64,000 bases of DNA, taken from assembly GCA_023014485.1 (NCBI GenBank), contig JAJOZX010003318.1:1-64000 (forward strand), written 5' to 3'. Under the pieces are notes generated by a model. The model searched no databases and had not been told where the DNA came from. It was given only the letters and a program-made list of their open reading frames with translations. The stretch is from Bathynomus jamesi. Its lineage: Eukaryota > Arthropoda > Malacostraca > Isopoda > Cirolanidae. Numbering within the stretch: the stretch's first letter is position 1; every line of letters begins with the position of its first letter. This document shows, piece by piece, positions 41,059 to 50,382 of this stretch. Both the position numbers and the translations under genes were made by a program.

Positions 41059-41529
41059 TTAGGCTTGTGTGCTGGCATCTGTAAAAATGTGTAGTGTTTG
41101 TGATTTCAATCTGTAGCCAGCACATCTTGGTACGTAGATGTCTTGAACTTTGTTCAAGTCTGTGGCTAATTTTTTCCAATGAAGTTGGTCTTCCACTGAA
41201 AGTGGTTCATCCCAATCAATTTTCTTTTTCCATAAGTCTTGCAAAAGGATTTTGGATCTTATGGTTGCTGGTAAATATAATCCAATGGGGTCGAAAATTT
41301 TGGATGATTCTGAAAGCACTTGTCTTTTTGTATCGGCATTTGGATTTAAGTTATAACTCTTTATGCAAAGAGTGTCATAGTGTTCGGAATTCTGTTTTAA
41401 AAACCAAAGCATTCCAAGTGTTTTCGTGTAATTGTTTGGTTCAATGTTCCCATTGTTGTCTTTTGTTATTTGTTCATTTAATTTAGGAGAATTAGAAAGA
41501 GTTTGTACTGTATTCAAACCTCCTACCAC
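41059..41529 (-). pseudogene. BEL-B A17-type connection region
   Basis: 156 residues: TKTLGMLWFLKQNSEHY, LSESSKIFDPIGLYLPATIRSKILLQDLW and LHIFTDASTQA (RNase H first D), as in the Pao A17 region. Preserved reading suggests this part of the element is not old. Confidence 0.75.
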
Positions 41530-41615
41530 TTCAGACTAGTCAATACCCGTAGTTTTAGTGGAGTAAATTTACTCCTCCACAGGTAGATCTGGAGGGCTTG
41601 GGGCTTTGAATCCTG
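41530..41615 (-). repeat. Second short duplicate of BEL-B integrase sequence
   Basis: Matches 39375-39455: shared blocks AGTCAATACCCGT, CCACAGGTAG and TCTGGAGGGCTTGGGG. It is immediately beside minisatellite 1 and directly upstream (minus strand) of the A17 fragment. Confidence 0.8.
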
Positions 41616-41619
41616 TACT

Positions 41620-42282
41620 GTTTTTGTGTTGTTTGGCCTATGGCCAAGGGAGGCCACAAGACCCTTTTTGTTTGGTCTCTGGCCAAAGGAGGCCACAAGA
41701 CCAATGTTGTTTGGTCTCTGGCCAAGGGAGGCCACAAGACCCTTGTTGTTTGGTCTCTGGCCAAAGGAGGCCACAAGACCCTTGATGAATATGTTGGGCT
41801 ATGGCCAAGTGAGACCATCAGCCCCTTGATGAATATGTTGGGCTATGGCCAAGGGTAGGCCATCAGCCCTTTGATGAATTTGTTGGGCTATGGCCAAGGT
41901 AGGCCATCAGCCCTTTGATGAATTTGTTGGGCTATGGCCAAGGTAGGCCAAGGCCCTTTGATGAATTTGTTGGGCTATGGCCAAGGGTAGGCCATCAGCC
42001 GTTTGAATTTGTTGGGCTATGGCCAAGGTAGGCCATCAGCCCTTTGATGAGTTTGTTGGGCTATGGCCAAGGTAGGCCATCAGCCGTTTGATGAATTTGT
42101 TGGGCTATGGCCAAGGTAGGCCATCAGCCCTTTGATGAATTTGTTGGGCTATGGCCAAGGGTAGGCCATCAGCCCTTTGATGAATTTGTTGGGCTATGGC
42201 CAAGGGTAGGCCATCAGCCCTTTGATGTAGTAATTTGGGCTATGGCCAAAGTAGCCATAAAACCTTTTAGAGTAGAGTAGAG
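41620..42282. repeat. Minisatellite 1 in BEL-B (42-44 bp unit)
   Basis: About four copies of a 42-bp unit with TTTGGTCTCTGGCCAA and GGAGGCCACAAGACC, followed by ~11 copies of a related 44-bp unit with TTGTTGGGCTATGGCCAAGG and AGGCCATCAGCCC. Related subfamilies in blocks imply successive local expansions. ORFs through it are artefacts. Confidence 0.95.
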
Positions 42283-42284
42283 TA

Positions 42285-42800
42285 GTTTGTATGTGTCACT
42301 GTCTAACCATATAAATTTGGCACAAAATTATGTGCACAGAGTCAGAGCGCAGCAATAAAAGCTTTTACTCTCCGATCCTTGGTTATGTTTAGACAGGTTG
42401 TTGTGTTTGAGACACATGAAAGAGTAGTGTGTGTGTGGTGTGTGTGTATCATTCCTCCGAATCCAGTTGGTCTTCAAAACTTGGATTCACCACTCCAATG
42501 AAGTTAATACCCGTAGTTATGAATGAGTAAATGTTGTGTATCCTAAAGGTAGGTCTGGAAGGTTTGGGGTTTTGAAGGAATCCAATCTGTTTGCAAGGAA
42601 TGTTTGTGTCTGTTAATGAAATCTGTTGTGTTTCTTCTTTTAAAAGAAGAATTGGATGTTTGAAGTCGTATGTATATATTTATATACTGTACCGTACGTG
42701 TGTGTGTGTAAATGTGTATTTTGTTATAGGGTTTTATTTTTTGGTTTTGGGTTAGGTTAATCAATTTGGCTGAGTAAAGATCCTCAAACGTTGCATTTGA
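42285..42800 (-). repeat. Degenerate duplicate of the BEL-B integrase region
   Basis: Aligns by eye with 39140-39700 and ~40000-40080: shared blocks include TGTCTRACCATATA, GCAGCAATAAAAGCTT, TAATACCCGTRGTT and AGGTAGGTCTGGA. It is diverged with indels and no ORF. It lies between the two minisatellites, in the place of the RT core. Confidence 0.75.
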
Positions 42801-42809
42801 GACCCTTAT

Positions 42810-43727
42810 ATCAAGCCTTGTCTGTTTTATGCCTATATGTCAAATAGGAATTGGAATAGGTTGGGCCTATATTGGTCAAATAGGAATTGGAATAGGTTGG
42901 GCCTATATTGGTCAAATAGGAATTGGAATAGGTTGGGCCTATATTGGTCAAATAGGACTTGGAATAGGTTGGGCCTATATGTCAAATAGGACTTGGAATA
43001 GGTTGGGCCTATATGTCAAATATGACTTGGAATAGGTTGGGCCTATGTCAAATAGGACTTGAATAGGTTGGGCCTATGTCAATTAGGACTTGGAATAGGT
43101 TGGGCCTATATGTCAAATAGGACTTGGAATAGGTTGGGCCTATGTCAAATAGGACTTGGAATAGGTTGGGCCTATGTCAAATAGGACTTGGAATAGGTTG
43201 GGCCTATATGTCAAATAGGACTTGGAATAGGTTGGGCCTATATGTCAAATATGACTTGGAATAGGTTGGGCCTATGTCAAATAGGACTTGGAATAGGTTG
43301 GGCCTATATGTCAAATAGGACTTAGAATAGGTTGGGCCTATATGTCAAATAGGACTTGGTGGGTTGGGCCTATATGTCAAATAGGACTTGGAATAGGTTA
43401 AATAGGACTTCGAATAGGTAATAGGTTGGGCCTATGTCAAATAGGACTTCGAATAGGTAATAGGTTGGGCCTATATGTCAAATAGGACTTGGAATAGGTT
43501 GGGCCTATGTCAAATAGGACTTGGAATAGGTTAGGCCTATATGTCAAATATGACTTAGAATAGGTTGGGCCTATATGTCAAATAGGACTTGGAATAGGTT
43601 GGGCCTATATGTCAAATAGGACTTGGAATAGGTTAAATAGGACTTGGTGTGCCTATATGTCAAATAGGACTTCGAATAGGTAATAGGTTGGGCCTATATG
43701 TCAAATAGGACTTAGAATAGGTGTTAG
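42810..43727. repeat. Minisatellite 2 in BEL-B (~33-37 bp unit)
   Basis: About 25 copies of a unit built from GTCAAATAGGACTTGG and AATAGGTTGGGCCTATAT, with early copies reading AATTGG in place of ACTTGG and several shortened copies. It replaces RT coding sequence. Peptides read from it are repetitive artefacts. Confidence 0.95.
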
Positions 43728-43734
43728 GTGGGTG

Positions 43735-43974
43735 GTTTTGAAACCTTTGTTAAGGTCATGTGGATCATTCAACCACAAAAACCTGATGATTTTTATCATA
43801 CTCAAGCTTCAAATTTATACAGAGGAATGCTTTTTCTATGTCACTTTGTACTGCATAATTGTCTAAACGGAAGCAAAGGAGAATTTTTACAAGATCTGAG
43901 ACAAGGTTTGGGCCTTCCATGAGACAATCATTTAAACTAACAGAATTTGTGTCTTTTAAACTACAGTTGTATAC
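43735..43974 (-). pseudogene. BEL-B RT palm fragment
   Basis: No long ORF, but the minus strand reads LDNYAVQSDIEKAFLCINL and then a YDKNHQVF-like block, the RT motif with the first catalytic Asp. RT sequence ends at ~43735 where minisatellite 2 starts; the catalytic YVDD block is absent from the element. Confidence 0.6.
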
Positions 43975-43982
43975 TACTTAGT

Positions 43983-44155
43983 CAAAGGTGGGCAGTTGCG
44001 CCGCAAAAAGTTGCGGCGCAACATTTTTGGTTGCGCTTGCGCTTGCGGCGCAACTTTTTGAAAAGGGTTGCGCTTGCGCGTGCGGCGCAACTATTTCAGC
44101 AGAGTTGCGGTTGCGGTTGCGGCGCTACAAAAATCGTTGCGCGTGCCCACCACTG
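43983..44155. mobile_element. hAT-like MITE with GC-rich TTGCGC repeats
   Basis: Ends CAAAGGTGGGCA and the inverse TGCCCACCACTG; flanks TACTTAGT (43975-43982) and CTCTTAGT (44156-44163) agree at six of eight positions. The interior consists of alternating TTGCGCTTGCGC and GCGGCGCAAC motifs in both orientations, able to form strong hairpins. Inserted in the BEL-B RT region. Confidence 0.7.
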
Positions 44156-44163
44156 CTCTTAGT

Positions 44164-44460
44164 TTAGTTGTGGATGAGTCTTCTCTGTAAACTCCCCTGT
44201 GTGTTAAATAATGACAACCTCGTTTTTTTAAAGGGTTCATCAGTAACTTCTTCAATGAAGCCCCTTTCTATTTGTTCCTTGAATATGTTGTATTGTTCTA
44301 AAAGATTGTCATTTTTTAGTTTTCTGTAATTTTTATACAGATGTGCCTTAGCTACTTTCAAATTGTCCATTATTTCTGGACAAGGTGTTTTCCAAGGCAG
44401 CTCCACATAGTATTGATTGTCTCTGTGTTGTAATGTATCCTTAAATTGTTCTGTCATCAA
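44164..44460 (-). pseudogene. BEL-B RT N-terminal region
   Basis: 98 residues: YYVELPWKTPCPEIMDNLKVAKAHL and ERGFIEEVTDEPF are the segment just before the RT palm in BEL/Pao. It is cut at 44163 by a 173-bp MITE; RT sequence resumes at 43974. Confidence 0.65.
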
Positions 44461-44511
44461 TTGGTCTTCATGTGTAATAGTACTGTCCTTTATGCCAACT
44501 GATTCTAATAG

Positions 44512-44829
44512 TCACAACTGCTGTAACCCTTCATCCAATGTGGAATCATTTTCATTCAAATGATGTGGGATTATGACAGTGTTTTTGTAGTTCGAGTTTG
44601 TCACATAGTCAGAAATTTGTGACTGTGGTGATTTTGTTTTGCGTAAATTTTGTTCATGTTCTGTGTTTTCTGTGTCAGTAGTAAGATGGTATTTAGTTAT
44701 GTCACCCAAAAGAGCAATACCTGTGGGAGTTTGTATGGCTATTCCATCTCCAATTTTAATGATGCCTCTATGGACCAGATGAAGATAGTCAGCCCCCATG
44801 AGCATATGTATATCATCAAACATCTGCAT
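44512..44829 (-). pseudogene. BEL-B protease-RT linker
   Basis: 105 residues with MLMGADYLHLV and TPTGIALLGDI, the G-A-D-Y block found before the RT in BEL elements. Confidence 0.6.
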
Positions 44830-45166
44830 TAAGGGTTTTATCAGCTATCGTGTATTTATTTTGAAGTTGGAGCAAAGCTTGTTTTAACCCAGCTATTTGT
44901 ATTTTTTCTTGTTCTACTTTGTCCACAACAACAACCTTAAGGGTTTCAAATGTTTCATCAAGAGTTAAAGTTATATTTGCAGTTTTAAAACTGGCTTGTA
45001 CTGGGTTTTTATTGATAAATGATGAAATAGAGAGATCTTCATCTCCTTGTTGGTTTTGAAGTCCCAATTTTTCTATCAGTTGTTTAGTTACAAATGTTTG
45101 TTGTGAGCAGGTATCTAAAAGACACCTAACCTGTACTATTTGTCCTCTTTTGTTTTGGATTTCCAA
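44816..45166 (-). pseudogene. BEL-B aspartic protease with altered active site
   Basis: 116 residues; QVRCLLDTCSQQTFVTKQLIEKLGL is the protease block, but the active-site DTG reads DTC. If real and not a sequencing error, catalysis should be impaired. It overlaps the next fragment. Confidence 0.7.
44890..44900 (-). other. Overlap zone of BEL-B protease fragments (no separate element)
   Basis: Short marker for frame conflict within the protease region; nothing else is seen here. Confidence 0.1.
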
Positions 45167-45534
45167 AGTTGTGGTTGGTAAAAGAATTTTCGAATTGTGG
45201 TTAATGCTAGATGAACTGATATGTCCATTTTTGGTTTGTTTCTGTTTGTTTTGGGTTGATTTGGGTGTTTGTTCATAATGTTTGTCAGTTTTTCCAATGT
45301 CTGTGTGTGTGTATTACACATAGGGGTAACATGGTCAAAACTGTTGCAAAACTTACAATTGTATATCAAATTTGATTTGCAATTTGACTTTTGGTGCCCT
45401 GATCCAGTGCATTTTTTGCATAAGTTTAGTTGTTCACAACGTTTTGACCTTGCTGTAAAGTCTGTATTTGGGACAATTTGTAGAATTATGTTCACTGCTA
45501 AAACAAAATTTGCATGGTGTGGGATTATACTCAA
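45136..45534 (-). pseudogene. BEL-B second zinc cluster
   Basis: 132 residues containing CKKCTGSGHQKSNC and CKFCNSFDHVTPMC, two further Cys/His knuckles typical of BEL/Pao between gag and protease; overlaps its neighbours in other frames. Confidence 0.7.
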
Positions 45535-45874
45535 AAGTAGCTACATTAAAGTTTTGCAGAGTAGGAGTCTTTGAGTCTTTTTCTGTCACTTTATTTTCTG
45601 CAAATTGAGTTTTGCGGTTGTGTTTTGATGTAACTGGTAAGTGTTGAAATCTTTTGTTAGGTTTTTGGTTTTCTGCATTGTTGGTTTTTTCTTGTTCTGT
45701 GTTAAATTTTGGGTGTGTGTAACTTGATTTGTAAAGTGCAAGTACAGTTGGAAAATCTTCTCTTAGTTTATTAAGGCTAGGGTATATGTCAGTTGTCCTC
45801 TGATGAAATATCTCTGACTTTAGAAGGGAGTTTTTCAAAAACAGCAGCTTGAATGATCCAAGCTGTTTCTGCAA
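45434..45874 (-). pseudogene. BEL-B gag C-terminal part with CCHC knuckle
   Basis: 146 residues; a basic, Asn/Lys-rich linker followed by CKFCFSSEHNSTNC (a CCHC knuckle). Frame differs from the upstream gag fragment. Confidence 0.7.
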
Positions 45875-46042
45875 TGTTTAAATTATTGTTTTTAAGTTGT
45901 CCCATGAGACATTCAAACTCTCAGTAAAAATCAAAGAGGTCACCATAGTTGTCTTTTGGGGTTCGCATGTTCATTACTTTAAGAGCCAAATCATGTATAA
46001 TTTCATCCTTATTCATGTAATTTCTGTTAAGTAATTCTATTG

Positions 46043-46759
46043 CTACAGAATAAGAAGTACAGTACCTATGGCTGGTAGTGATTCCACTAATCTTAAGGCT
46101 GGGCCTTTCAGATAGTTCACTAAATAACTAAATTTATCAACATCTGTAATGTAGTTTTTATTACCTATAAGGCTATGAAATTTTTCAATAAATGATTGAA
46201 ATTTGGCTCTGTCACCCTCAAAAGTGGGTACTGCAAGTGTAGGCAATTTTGATTTTAGTTCATTGCCCTCAGCCACATTGGGAGGGCTAAATGAAGCATT
46301 TCTTGTAGCTTCTAAGAAGCTTTCGTATGTGTCTTCTTTTTTGCACTCATCAAGTTGGTTTTGAATTTCAGAAATATAGTTGTTAATTTTTGTAATGTAA
46401 TTTTCATTGTCAAGTAGGAGAGTAGAATACTCATCATCTGTTAGTTCAATTGTGTCATCAATTTCTGTAATTATGTCTTCATCTAGTATGAAAATTTCTT
46501 GTTTGTAACGAGTAATAGAATTTAATGTTGTTTCAAGATCATATCTTGTAGGTTCCTTTTGTTTGAAATCATTGTACAGTTTGGTGATGATACGTGCTGA
46601 TTTTTTCCTCATTAATTTTTTGTGATTTTGAGATGGTGCCGTAGCCCCAAGGTCTGTGTTTTTGTTTTCTTGGTCTGGGTTTCTTACCCTTTTGTCCAAG
46701 TCTTCCATAATTGTTGTTAGTGTTAAAGTTCTGAGTTTAATTTTTATGATGTTGAGCAA
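46043..46759 (-). pseudogene. BEL-B gag, N-terminal part
   Basis: 238 residues, acidic and helix-rich (DEDIITEIDDTIELTDDEY, NYISEIQNQLDECKK), then LPTLAVPTFEGDRAKFQSFIEKFHSLI and FSYLVNYLKGPALRLVESLP, the DUF1759-like capsid core. It ends prematurely near 46043 where the frame is lost. Confidence 0.75.
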
Positions 46760-47298
46760 GTTAAATTACTGTACAGTAATAAGTTTTTTATATAACCTGC
46801 GCCACAGGTTAAATTAAAAATTCACAATGTTTTTAGTTAGGATAGGCCTTGAGTGTAAAGAGTAAGGCCTACTTTAAGAGGTAGGCCTATTATGTAAGGT
46901 AAAGTTAGGTGGGCCTACTAAATAGGCATATTTGTTGGGCCTACCAAGTAGGCTTATGTTTGGGCCTATTATTTTATAGGACCTCAAATGAGTTAAGCCT
47001 GTTAAATTAACAAGGCTTAGTTTTGAATTTGAAGAGTAGGACCTATTAAATAGGCTTAATGTTACGGGCCTATTATTTTTAGGACCTAAAATAAGTTATG
47101 CCTGTTAAATGAACAAGCCTTTGTTTTCGATTAGTGTAAAGGTAAAGGAATCGGTTCCCAGTTGCTTAGACCACCATATGAAAAAACTATAGTGGGGTTA
47201 CGGTTGAAATTGGGGTTAGGCCTACTGAGTTAAGCCTAGCCACTGCGTGTGTCAGTGTAAATTTTAGAGGGGTTAGTTCCCCATACACAGGGCCACCA
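46760..47298 (-). other. BEL-B leader with duplicated LTR-end/PBS segment and AGGCCTA-rich sequence
   Basis: Between 5' LTR and gag. Many AGGCCTA/GGGCCTA motifs occur at 46850-47110. A second copy of the LTR-end/leader junction (CACCATATGAAAAAACTATA) lies at 47171-47190, about 125 bases inside the real junction. No clear ORF. Confidence 0.6.
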
Positions 47299-48083
47299 TT
47301 TGAAAAAACTATATAGGGCTATGGGTTGATTGCCTGTGCCCTCATCCGTTGGAAATTTCCAACAGACTTCAGTGGAGGGTTACCGACAAAAGCCCTATGC
47401 TTTTTCGTTAGAGAGTTATAAATATGTAGGTTGTTAAAGGACCGTTTTATATTTAAGTGATTACGGTAATTTTAGCGTCGGGAGTTGGGAAGCCTTTTGT
47501 TAATAAAACTGAAATTGCCTCACCTTATTTTTGCTGGGTCTTTGTTTGTTTCGATGTAGGGCGTGACGGTCATTTTCGGTGTAGGGCCGCCACGATGGGG
47601 TTACGCGGCGAATTTACTTAAGGTAATTAATATAGGCAGTCACTATATAAACCCCTGAAGGAATAGGCCTATCCTTTTATAGTCATTAGGTTTTATATTA
47701 TAAGGAATTCACTCAGAACTTGAGGGAAAATTTAGACACGTCTTCCCAGTTTAAAGCGTTCGCTCGAACATAAACAGCCCTGAGAGCCGTTCCTTGGTTC
47801 TCGTGTATTATTTGCCGTTCTAGCCAAATTTTGTTTAGTCTACTTTTCTGTGGTAGACTAAACAATAAATTGGGTTTTCTTGTTGCTATGTGAGGCTGAT
47901 TCATACATACAGGTTCTTTGTACGTATGGCAATTCAATTATTTCATTCCCAATAGGCTATGTCGCCAATCCCGAGGCTATTTTGTATAGATATTTAATTC
48001 AATTAATTAATAATTTATATTTAATTATGAAATAAATGTACCACATATGATACCATGTTGTGAGCGCGTATAGTTTTTCCATA
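47299..48083 (-). repeat. BEL-B 5' LTR (785 bp)
   Basis: Partner of 37234-38018, followed by TSD GCTGC at 48084-48088. The inner boundary reads TTTG where the other copy has TATG. Confidence 0.93.
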
Positions 48084-48088
48084 GCTGC

Positions 48089-48271
48089 AGTTGTTTGCAA
48101 TAATCCCCCTTTACTTTTACTCCCTTGCATAGCAGTGGCATGTGCCACTGATGTCTCTACTTCTGGGGTAGGCCTACTAGGAGTGTGTTCACACAATAAT
48201 GGCTGATGCCTACCATGACATTTTTTGCACAAAATTTTAAACTTACAAAACCTTGCTCTGTGACCTTTCAA
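48089..48271 (-). pseudogene. BEL-A second zinc knuckle and linker, up to the BEL-B insertion
   Basis: In a frame offset from the main gag frame: GHRARFCKFKILCKKCHGRHQPLLCEH, a double Cys/His cluster typical of BEL/Pao between gag and protease. It continues to LLQTTAA, where BEL-B has inserted. Residues read beyond 48083 in this frame are BEL-B LTR and not gag. Confidence 0.75.
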
Positions 48272-49112
48272 AAAAACATTTAAAACATGCTGTGGACTTA
48301 GTTACCCTGTCCTTTCTCTCCTCAAAGGGTAATGCCTCAGCCACCTCACATTTATATGACTTGTGGTTGCCTTCGCAAAATATGCATTCCTTGATTCCCT
48401 TTAATTTTTTCTCAGAGGATGCATGTAGAGCTGACACTGTACCTGGGTTATTCCTTTTTGTGGAAACTTTGGTGCTGTGCCTGCCTTTGTCCCCTTGTTT
48501 ACCATCCCACTGTGCAAACTCAATTCCCTCTCGTCTTGCTAATTCTGTGCCTAAAAGACTTAACATCTGCTGAAGGGGGATGTACACATGTTCTGTAGAG
48601 TGTCCCCTACTTAATTCAAGCAAAATTGAGCTAGGCAATTTAAACTCCAGTGTAGGAACCAACATTATACCATAGCTTTCCATTCCTACACCCAAGTTAT
48701 CCAGGGACCTAGTTCTAATTTCAAATTCATCATATAACTGCCGTAACTCCTTGACACTATTAGGATTATTAACAGGCGGTATAGCTAAAAGTGCACGGAG
48801 GTGGCTTTTAATTAAGATCTCTAGCTTACCAAACCGTTTCTTTAATATATCCCAAGCCACATTATAATTAGCCTCTGTTAATGCTAATCCTGCTATAGTC
48901 TTTGCTGCCTCCCCTTCCAAGAGGGACTGCAAATAATTAAACTTCTCCACGGCACTTAACACTTGACTAGAATGAACTGCTGATTGAAAACTGTCTGCCC
49001 ATCCTTGCCATTCCTGAATACTCCCAGAAAATGGTTTGAGTACAAGCCTCGGTAATTGAACTACAGATCTGTTAACCTTAACTTCACAAACATCATTTGT
49101 TGAGTGTTTCAT
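48243..49112 (-). CDS. BEL-A gag, main domain (DUF1759-like) with zinc knuckle
   Basis: 289 residues. The first half has LPRLVLKPFSGSIQEWQGWADSF and FNYLQSLLEGEAAKTIAGL, the signature of the DUF1759 capsid-like domain of BEL/Pao gag. The C-terminal part has CIFCEGNHKSYKC (a CCHC knuckle) and then CFKCF, where the frame is lost; the rest of the knuckle continues in the overlapping frame. Gag assembles the particle and binds the RNA. Confidence 0.85.
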   Translation of the reverse strand: MKHSTNDVCEVKVNRSVVQLPRLVLKPFSGSIQEWQGWADSFQSAVHSSQVLSAVEKFNYLQSLLEGEAAKTIAGLALTEANYNVAWDILKKRFGKLEILIKSHLRALLAIPPVNNPNSVKELRQLYDEFEIRTRSLDNLGVGMESYGIMLVPTLEFKLPSSILLELSRGHSTEHVYIPLQQMLSLLGTELARREGIEFAQWDGKQGDKGRHSTKVSTKRNNPGTVSALHASSEKKLKGIKECIFCEGNHKSYKCEVAEALPFEERKDRVTKSTACFKCFFERSQSKVL

Positions 49113-49443
49113 TATTAGACCTGGTCTCTAACTGTACTGAGCTGCTAAACTCTTTTGCTCGGAGGCCTACTTTAATTATATCATCAATAATCTCTTGAAA
49201 GTAAATTATGTTATTTTCTATTTCATCCTCTTCTATAAGAGCCTCAATTTTAACATTTACCTCACTTAGAGCAACCTTTTTAGTTTCTAATATGGAAAGC
49301 TGCGCAGTCACTAAGCGTAAATCCTCTTGCTCTATGGCAGAATCTATAGTGGCAATGACCTTTGTAATTAGACCCTTGTAGGCGCTTCTCCTTTTTATAA
49401 ATTTGTTCAATTCAGATGCACTCATCTTCAATGCAAACAACAA
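49093..49443 (-). CDS. BEL-A gag, N-terminal part
   Basis: 116 residues starting near ATG 49443 (MSASELNKFIKRRSAYKGLITKV). It is a helical, coiled-coil-like domain at the start of BEL/Pao polyproteins. It overlaps the next gag frame by 20 bases in a different frame, so one frameshift separates them. Confidence 0.7.
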   Translation of the reverse strand: MLFALKMSASELNKFIKRRSAYKGLITKVIATIDSAIEQEDLRLVTAQLSILETKKVALSEVNVKIEALIEEDEIENNIIYFQEIIDDIIKVGLRAKEFSSSVQLETRSNNETLNK

Positions 49444-49599
49444 TTGGGCTCAATGCCAAATGAGCTGAATTGGCAGAAATACTTAACCAAACTGATCAAA
49501 CGCAAATTTTACTTTCAAATAAACTGAATTGCTGGGTGGGGTACTAACCAAACACCAGTATGGAATACCAAATTTTCCACCCCAGGACCTTAATTCAAT

Positions 49600-50280
49600 A
49601 ATAACCCAAAATTAACCAAACCGTTAAAATGTAGGCCAAAAACAACGACAGACGACTGGCCAAGTTTCGCAATTGGGCAACCAAACTTTCTACCCTGGGA
49701 CCTTAATTCAATAATAACCCAAAATTAACCAAACCGGTAAAATGTAGGCCAAAAACAACGACAGACGACTGGCCAAGTTTCGCAATTGGGCAACCAAACT
49801 TTCTACCCTGGGACCTTAATTCAATAATAACCCAAAATTAACCAAACCGGTAAAATGTAGGCCAAAACAACGACAGACGACTGGCCAAGTTTCGCAATTG
49901 GGCGACCAAACTTTCTACCCTGGGACCTTAATTCAACAACACAAAATTAACCAAACCGGTAAAATATAGGCCAAAAACGACGACAGACGACTGGCCAAGT
50001 TTAGCAATTGGGCGACCAAACTTTCTACCCTGGGACCTTAATTCAATAATAACCCAAATTAACCAAACCGGTAAAATGTAGGCCAAAAACGACGACAGAC
50101 GACTGGCCAAGTTTCGCAATTGGGCGACCAAACTTTCTACCCTGGGACCTTAATTCAATAATAACCGAAAATTAACCAAACCGGTAAAATGTAGGCCAAA
50201 AACGACGACAGACGACTGGCCAAGTTTCGCAATTGGGCGACCAAGCTTTCTACCCTGGGACCTTAACTCAATAATACTCA
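49600..50280 (-). repeat. Tandem repeats (~110 bp, about six copies) in the BEL-A leader
   Basis: Units share ACGACAGACGACTGGCCAAG, CTTTCTACCCTGGGACCTTA and ACCAAACCGGTAAAATGTAGG-type blocks, starting near 49612, 49725, 49843, 49950, 50062 and 50175. They lie between the 5' LTR and gag, i.e. in the untranslated leader. Confidence 0.9.
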
Positions 50281-50382
50281 ACCCGTCTAGGCCTAACTTG
50301 GGCTACAATTTGCACAATCAGAACTTTGCCGAAAAATAGTCACTGACTCAGTCTTGGGGTAGAATCCGGTTCTGAAGGACCA

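Larger units (their letters stand above)
37234..48083 (-). mobile_element. BEL-B: second BEL/Pao element nested in BEL-A, scrambled interior
   Basis: Direct LTRs of 785 bp at 37234-38018 and 47299-48083 with outer flanks GCTGC (37229-37233 and 48084-48088). Minus-strand gag, zinc knuckles, protease, RT start, A17, RNase H, and integrase with C-terminal domain are present in BEL order but frame-broken. The RT core is largely replaced by minisatellites and integrase-like fragments (41530-43730). LTR copies look almost identical (visible differences: the terminal TAT/TTT and one A/T near 37432/47497). Confidence 0.93.

Noticed and set aside
41626..41858. Periodic ORFs with repeated LFGLWP.EATRP-type peptides
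   Set aside because: A 42-bp unit keeps three frames open; no start context or domain supports a protein.
41620..43727. CRISPR-like regular array
   Set aside because: Repeats are directly adjacent with no distinct spacers, in two related unit families, inside a eukaryotic retrotransposon. These are minisatellites.
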